From Rhizomys pruinosus (Eukaryota; Chordata; Mammalia; Rodentia; Spalacidae), in the NCBI GenBank assembly GCA_009823505.1, contig VZQC01008082.1, positions 835,247 to 899,246 on the forward strand: a DNA stretch of 64,000 nt, read 5' to 3'. Position numbers and translations under genes: made by a program. Below are positions 51,701-59,600 of this stretch, one piece after another. Position 1 is the stretch's first letter; every line of letters begins with the position of its first letter. The notes beneath the pieces are model-generated. The model saw nothing but the letters and a program-made list of their open reading frames with translations. It was not told the origin of the DNA and did no database searches.

Positions 51701-53091
51701 TTGACTTATGCCTCTTCATCTACTGTTTAAGCAATTATCTAGGAACGGAAAAGTTATCTAGGGAAAAATATTTTTTTTGCAAGGGAAAGGATTTTTCTTT
51801 TTATTTTATTTTTTTGGTCTTTTCAAGACAGGGTCTCCCTGTAGCCCTAGCTGTCCTGGAATTTGCTCTGTAGACCAGGCTGGCCTTGAACTCACAAAGA
51901 TTCACCTGCCTCTGCCTCCCAAGTGCTAAGATTAAAGGCATGCACCACCACGCCCAGCCAGGATTTTTCTTCTAAGAGTAATGTGGATCCTTCTGTCTCC
52001 TCGTACTAGGGAAAACAGAAGACCAACGTGATAAATGCCAAATCTCTGCTCTACCTGGACCTGACACTGGCTCTGGGACTTAAGTAACACATTTCTTACA
52101 TTAGCTAGTCAAGGCATCTCAAGATCCAGGAGGCTGACCCAGCTGATTTGTCTTGGTGCTACAGCAGGGGGCCCTAAATCTTTTTCAAGACACCTGTCTA
52201 TGACTGAGTCCTCTTGTTCCCAAGTCCCAGGATCTACAGCTTCTAAGATAGGTAAGAAAGGTACTTACTCTGCAGAAAACTGCACACAAAGTCCAGTCTA
52301 TCTGGTACTGGCTGCTGCAGGATTTGCTGCCCCTCTTCAGTTTTGTGGCTAAAAAATGAGCAAGTATAAGGAACAGACTAATTAGTGACCTTTGTCTCTT
52401 GCTTCCCTAGAGCTCCCCCTCCCCCTTCAGGCTCAGTCTGTCCCAGGTCTGAGAAAGAACACTTAATGGAAGGAGTGAAAAGATGGGAGAACACCACTTA
52501 CTTCAGCGGAACTGTGGGTGGGTGAGAAGTGAGGACCTACAGCATGGGGTCCTTCTGTAAACATGTCACCCTGCTAACCCACTGGCAAATATGAAAAAGC
52601 TCTGTGAGATGTTGGGAAGAGATGGAAGCAACAGAAATGAATGGAAAGCTAGGTTAAACAGCCTGGAGTGACTCAACTCTAACATGCCAGGAAGTCCCAA
52701 AAACATGATTAGAGTAGAATGAGACAGGCCCATCCATGGAAAGGAAAAACCAGGCCATAATCTGAAAGAATGTGAGGACACAGGCTCTGAGGTGACAGAG
52801 CAAAGTTCCCACACTCCGCACTGGAGATTAGGCAGAGATGGCTAAAGATTCCCAGAGGTGGGGCCTAGGAGCAATCATTCTTTTATTTTTGATTTTTGAG
52901 ACAAGGTCTCCCTGTAGCCCCAGCTGGCCTGGAACTCACTCTGTAGCCCAGGCTGGCACGGAGCAATCATTCTTGATGATTGCTCAGACCCTCCAGCACT
53001 GTTGACTGCGAAAGCACAATAGAAGAGAAACAGAGGGAGACAGCAGGGGGCGCTCACGCACAGCCAGGTCAGGGCCACTTGCAGCTTCATT

Positions 53092-53122
<31 letters not shown>

Positions 53123-53244
53123 TGGCTAGAGAGAAAAGTCAGCTAGCTAACTAACCCTTCAGGAGAAGCAGTCACCATTGAAAATGAAGCCTGCAAAAAA
53201 AAAAAAAAAACAAAAAAAAATAAAAAAAAAAAAAAACAAAAAAA

Positions 53245-53318
<74 letters not shown>

Positions 53319-53331
53319 AAAAAAAAAAAAA

Positions 53332-53395
<64 letters not shown>

Positions 53396-53599
53396 AAAAA
53401 AAGGGCCGGGCGTGGTGGGCACGCCTTTAATCCTAGCCACTCGGGATGCAAAGGGGCAGTGCGCGATTCTTTTGTGAGTTCATAAGGCCACAGCTTGGGT
53501 CCTTCTACAGAGTGAGTTCCAGGACATGCTGGGACTAAAGGGCAGCACCTTCGGTGTCTCAAAAAAAGACAAAAAAAAAAAAAAAAAAAAAAAAAAAAA

Positions 53600-53631
<32 letters not shown>

Positions 53632-56600
53632 AAAAAATATCAAAAAAATAAATAACATAATCAACAATACACAAAAATACAATGAAAACCGGCACTCAGC
53701 ATGCTCTTAGCTGAAAACGCCTTTGGGCCTCATTTTATTTTCCTCCCCCTCACGACCATTTTAGCGTTTTTTTACCTCGTTCGTTATCGTCTTTCCCTTT
53801 CCCCCCTTTTTCTTTTTGTTTNGCTGGAGATACTAATGATTAACAGTATCCAGGCTCCTTAGAAACTAAATCCTCATTTCTTTTTTTTTTTTCTGGTCTT
53901 CTTTGAAACAGGGTCTCCCTGTAGCCCCAGCTGTCCTGGAAATCACTCTGTAGACCAGGCTGGCCTTCAACTCACAAAGATCCACCTGCTTCTGCCTCCT
54001 GAGTGCTGGAGATACTAATGATTAACAGTATCCAGGCTCCTTAGAAACTAAATCCTCATTTCTTTTTTTTTTTTCTGGTCTTCTTTGAAACAGGGTCTCC
54101 CTGTAGCCCCAGCTGTCCTGGAAATCACTCTGTAGACCAGGCTGGCCTTCAACTCACAAAGATCCACCTGCTTCTGCCTCCTGAGTGCTAGGACTAAAGG
54201 CGTGCGCCACCATGCCCAGCTTAACTAACTTTCTGGAGAGCAAAGCCAGCTCTAGAACCTTCCAGTGCTGGAAACATCATTATAAAGCATAACGGGGATC
54301 CAAACCAAGACTATGAGTTACCTTACACTTTCCTGGGCAGAGGGAGAATCTTTCAAGTGAACACTCTCCTCACTCCATGCAAGAGGCATTTAGAGTAGCT
54401 AGCACAAGATGAGTGACTCCTCTAGTCTTGAGCAAGGACTAATCTTGGGCTCCTAAATAAGCCATCTTCCCTACCCACCCACAATGGGAATGAGGTAATT
54501 CTTTGCCTCAGTGGACAGTACCTACACTACACAAAATGGAGAGGCTTCTGTGGTCAATGTTTGAAGAAAAAACAAAAAACAAAAACTTGGTTTTAGTTAA
54601 ATAAAACTGAAGCTAAGAGTGATGGTCTAAACCTAAAATCTCAGTTCTCTGAAGCTAGAATCAGGAGAAAGGAATTCAAGGGCGGGGGGGGGAGATGGAT
54701 CTTTTTGAGACAGGGTCGCCCTGTAGCCCCGGCTGGCCTGGAACTCTATTTGGGACTATATACATATCATATGCCACCAGGCAGTGCAAAAATTTCCTAG
54801 TAGACAGAATGTAACACATTATTTCCTAAACCTGTTTGACCACAGTTTTGTTTTTTTTTTTCCTGCTGCCCCTGGCATAAGAAAAGCTGCATGGAACAAG
54901 CTACTCCTAGAAAAATGCAGTCTATCCTAGACTGCTCAAGTCTCCTTTCTGTCAGGAACTAGAGCTGTCACGCCTCCACTGCCTACCATCTCAGGTATCG
55001 AGCAGCACTATAAGGTATCCCCACAACTGCACTATTTACAACTGCCCTAGGCATCTAGCAGGTGCCTAGTGCATCCAGGCTGACTGGCAGCTGAGGGATG
55101 CTTTTAGTGAGAAAGAGAGGTCAGCATCAATAAGACAAGTATTAGGCCTTTGTGTTTAACTTTACCATGCAAGCCTCACAGCTATCAGAGAGGACAGCCT
55201 TTCGGCTTTAGGCTGTGCACAAGCAGAATAAAGGAGAAAATCCTCTGGAGTTGATGTCACTGCGTTTCCCCATAAAGAAGGCCAAATGGAGCTGGGCGTG
55301 GCGCACGCCTTTAATCCCAGCACTCAGGAGGCAGAGGCAGGCGGATCTCTGTGAGTTCAAGGCCAGCCCGGTCTACAGAGCGAGCTCCAGGCCAGCTGGT
55401 ACTAAAAGGGAGACCCTGTCTCAAAAATAGCAAAAAAAAAAAGGCCAAATGGCCCACAGGTTCTATCTGCCAACTTCATTGCATTCTCTTGAGAATAAGA
55501 CTTCTGATTTAGATTAGCACCGTAGGGCTATCAGAAATGCAATAGCAAGAAATCTTAATCCAGAATGTTTACATTACCTTGTGTCTGAGATTGAGGTTAA
55601 GAGTAACCTGGGGTTTTATTTGCTAACTTAATCTCTCTTTGGTCTAAGACTCAAGGAGTACCTTAGAAAACTGGCATCTTAGGCCGGGTGTGGTGGCACA
55701 TGCCTTTAGAACTTTTTTTTTAATTTTATTTATTTCTGTATGTGTATGAATGTACTGTCTGCACGCAAGTTTGTGCACCCGTGTCATGCAATGCCTTAAT
55801 CCTAGCACTTGGGAAGCAGAGGCAGGTGGATATTTTTGAGTTCAAGGCCAGCCTGGTCTACAGAGTGAGTTCCAGGACAGCTGGGGCTACAGGGAGACCT
55901 TGTGTTGAAAAAAAAAAAAAAAAAAAAAAAAAAGAAAACTGGCATCTTGAATTTCCCTATGAAGTTTTCTCCAGGAAGGTGGCTATACCAAAAATAAAGA
56001 CATCCTTATTTCCAGACTGTGATGTGGCTGCTTCCTCCCAACAGTCCCTCTGGAGAAGTGGGGGCATGAGGGGCACAGGATGCTAATTAGGCTTAAGAAA
56101 TTCAGAAGAAACTTACAGGACTCAGGAAGCTAATCAATTCACAGGATGCACAAGCCAAGCCCCTCTCTGAGGTTATATAAGCAGTAAACACCTGCTAAGG
56201 GGAAGAGAGCCTTACCCTTCTAGTCTACAGTAAACTCAGGTTATCTACATTTCCTCAGCTGTCACCCAGGCTAGGGTGGACTTTTGGTAATGCAGATGCC
56301 TTGACTCACACATGTTACTGTAAATAACCCCCCCCCCCAAATCATGGGCTTACCAAGGTAGACTGGGGTGGAATGTTTCTGCACTCTCCCTAGGAAAAGT
56401 CATGCAACATGGACTGTCTACTGCTTTTGTATTCAAGCCAAAGAAAATTACCTTTTCAAAAGCAAAAACTTCACCTAAAGTCAAAAAGGCAAATACCCCC
56501 CTAAAGTATGTTACATCTAATTGCCTAATTGCCTGTCTTTTAGTGATGGTAAAATTAAACAGTGGGCTAGGGATTGCCAGCCCAATTTGTTTTCTTGCCA

Positions 56601-59600
56601 TTAATCACAGGTGCCTCAATCTACCACTTCATCAGAATTTGCAAAGTAATGATTAAAAAAAAAAAAGATTTTTTGGGGCGCACGCCTTTAATCCTAGCAT
56701 TTGGGAGGCAGAGGCAGGAGGATCTTTGTGAGTTCAAGGCCAGCCTGGTCTACAGAGTTCCAGGACAGCTGGGGCTACAGGGAAACCCTGTCTCGAAAAG
56801 ACAAAAAAAAAAAAAAAGAGTACTGGTTGGCGGTAACAACCATCTGTAACTCTAGTTCCAGGGGATCTGATGCCCTCTTCTGACAGTCACTACACCCATA
56901 CAAATAAAACAAAACAAAATAAAATGATTTTAGTTTTATGTATATATGTGTATCTGTATGAGTGTATGTACATGTTTTATGTATATGTGTGTGTCTGTAT
57001 GAGTTTATGTACATGTTTTATGTATATGTGTGTATGAGTAATGTGTACATGTTTTATGCATGTGTGTGTCTGTATGAGTCTGTATGTGTATGTGTATGTA
57101 CATGTCTTATTTATGTGTGTATGAGTTTTTGTACATGTCTTATGTATATGTGTGTGTCTGTATGAGTGTGTGTACATGATTTATGTATGTGTGTGTGAGT
57201 GTATGTACATGTATTATGTATGTGTCTGTATGAGTGTGTGTACATGTTTTATGTATGTGTACATGTTTTATGTATGTGTGTCAGTATGAGTGTGTGTACA
57301 CGTTTTATGTATGTGTGTCTGTATGAGTGTGTGTACATGTTTTATGTATGTGTGTCTGTATGAGTGTGTGTACATGTTTTATGTATGTGTGTCAATATGA
57401 GTGTGTGTACATGTTTTATGTATGTGTGTCTGTATAAGTGTGCGTACATGTTTTATGTATGTGTGTCTGTATGAGTGTGTGTACATGTTTTATGTATATG
57501 TGTGTCTGTATGATTGTGTGTACATGTTTTATGTATGTGTGTCAATATAAGTGTGTGTACGTGTTTTATGTATGTGTGTCTGTATGAGTGTGCGTACATG
57601 TTTTATGTATGTGTGTCTGTATGAGTGTGTGCACATGTTTTATGTATATGTGTATGTCTGTATGATTGTATGTACATGTTTTATGTGTCAATATGAGTGT
57701 GTGTACATGTTTTATGTATGTGTGTCTGTATGAGTGTGTGTACATGTTTTATGTATGTGTGTATGTCTGTATGATTGTATGTACATGTTTTATGTATGTG
57801 TGTCAATATGAGTGTGTGTACATTGTTTTATGTATGTGTCTGTATGAGTGTGTGTACATGTTTTATGTATGTGTGTACATGTTTTATGTATATGTGTATG
57901 TCTGTATGATTGTATGTACATGTTTTATGTATATGTGTCAGTATGAGTGTGTGTACATGTTTTATGTATGTGTGTCTGTATGAGTGTGTGTACATGTTTT
58001 ATGTATGTGTCTGTATGAGTGTGTGTACATGTTTTATGTACGTGTGTGTGTCTGTATGAGTGTGTGTGTACCTATTTGAGTGGGTTCATGTGCCCATCTA
58101 TGCACAAGTGGAGGCCAGAAGGTGTCAGATCCCTCAGAGCTCAATTTTAAAGGCATCTGCATAGCCGAGTTCATTATGTGGGTGATAGCATCTGAATTCC
58201 AGCACTCATGATTGTGCTGAGCTCTCTCTCTAGTTCTCAAAATAATTTTGTTAGGAGCTGCAAATTGTTGATGTATGGATGGCACACAAGGTGCACAGGT
58301 GATACATCTGTGAGGCGCCCTTGACAGAGGAGAACAAGAGCAGCAAGAGGAGGAGCGATGAGCAAAGCGGCCCATGGTGATTCGATGAGCAGAGTCAAGA
58401 CTCAGTATCTCCACAGACCAAAAGGATAGACTGGGTAGAGAGAAAGAAATGAGGGTAGAGAGAAAGAAATGAGCTGAGCCTCAGGTGGAAAAGGTTATGT
58501 TTTCTGTTTGTTTGCTTGTTTGTTTGTTTTAGATTTGGTCTCTCTGTCTCTATTTTGCCCATGCTCACCAGGAATTCTTCCATCTCAGCCTCCTGAACAG
58601 TTGGAACTACAGCACATGCCACCAAAATGTGACATATTATCTTTACCACCAAAACAAAGATTTTAGATTTTGGCCAGGTGTGGTAGTACCAGGGAGTCAG
58701 AGAAAGGAGGATCAGTAGTTCAAGGTCATCTTTGGCTACATTTTGGAGTCAGAGGCAGGTAGATTTCTGAGTTTAAGACCAGCCTGGTTGACAAAATGAG
58801 ACTATGTCTCAAAATATAAATAAGTAAATAAGTAAATAAATAAGCAAGCAAATTGAGACGTCTTCTAAAGGCCAAAAGAAGAGGGCAGTGACCTAATACA
58901 AATCACTGCCAAGGAGGGGGCTAGAGATGGCTCAGTGATTAAGAGCACTGGATGCTCTTCCCGAGGGCCTGGGTGAGGTTTCCAGCACCCACATGGCAGC
59001 TAACCATTTGTAACTCCAGTTCCAGGGAGTCTAATGCTGTCTTTTGATCTCTGTGGGCACTGCATGACACAGGTACACTTATATCCATGCAGATAATACA
59101 CTCATATACATAAAATTTTTTTAAAAAAAATCAGTGCTGCCGGGTGTGGTGGCGCACGCCTTTAATCCTAGCACTTGGGAGGCAGAGGCAGGTGGATCTC
59201 TGTGAGTTCAAGGCCCGCCTGGTCTACAAGTGAGCTCCAGGCCAGCTGGGACTAAAGGGAGACCCTGTCTCAAAAAGACCAAAAGAAAAATAAAAAAGAA
59301 TGATTGCTCCATGCCTGCCTGGTCTACAGAGCGAGTTCCAGGACAGCTGGGGCTACAGGGAGACCCTGTCTCAAAAAGACCAAAAGAAAAATAAAAAAGA
59401 ATGATTGCTCCATGCCTGCCTGGTCTACAGAGCGAGTTCCAGGACAGCTGGGGCTACAGGGAGACCCTGTCTCAAAAAGACCAGAAAAAAAAAAAATCAG
59501 TGCCAAGGAAAGAGGAATCCAATACAATGTTGAGATGCCCTACTTGGATTAAAGTCCTGTTTTGTCCCCCATTACTACATTTCAAAGGATAACATAAAAC

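Noticed and set aside
53143..53682. Open frame of Phe repeats (minus) and Lys repeats (plus)
   Set aside because: A translation of the A-rich tracts; it has no coding meaning.
56962..57983. Cys/Tyr/Met-rich repeated open frames
   Set aside because: They come from the 37-bp TG-rich array, not from a gene.
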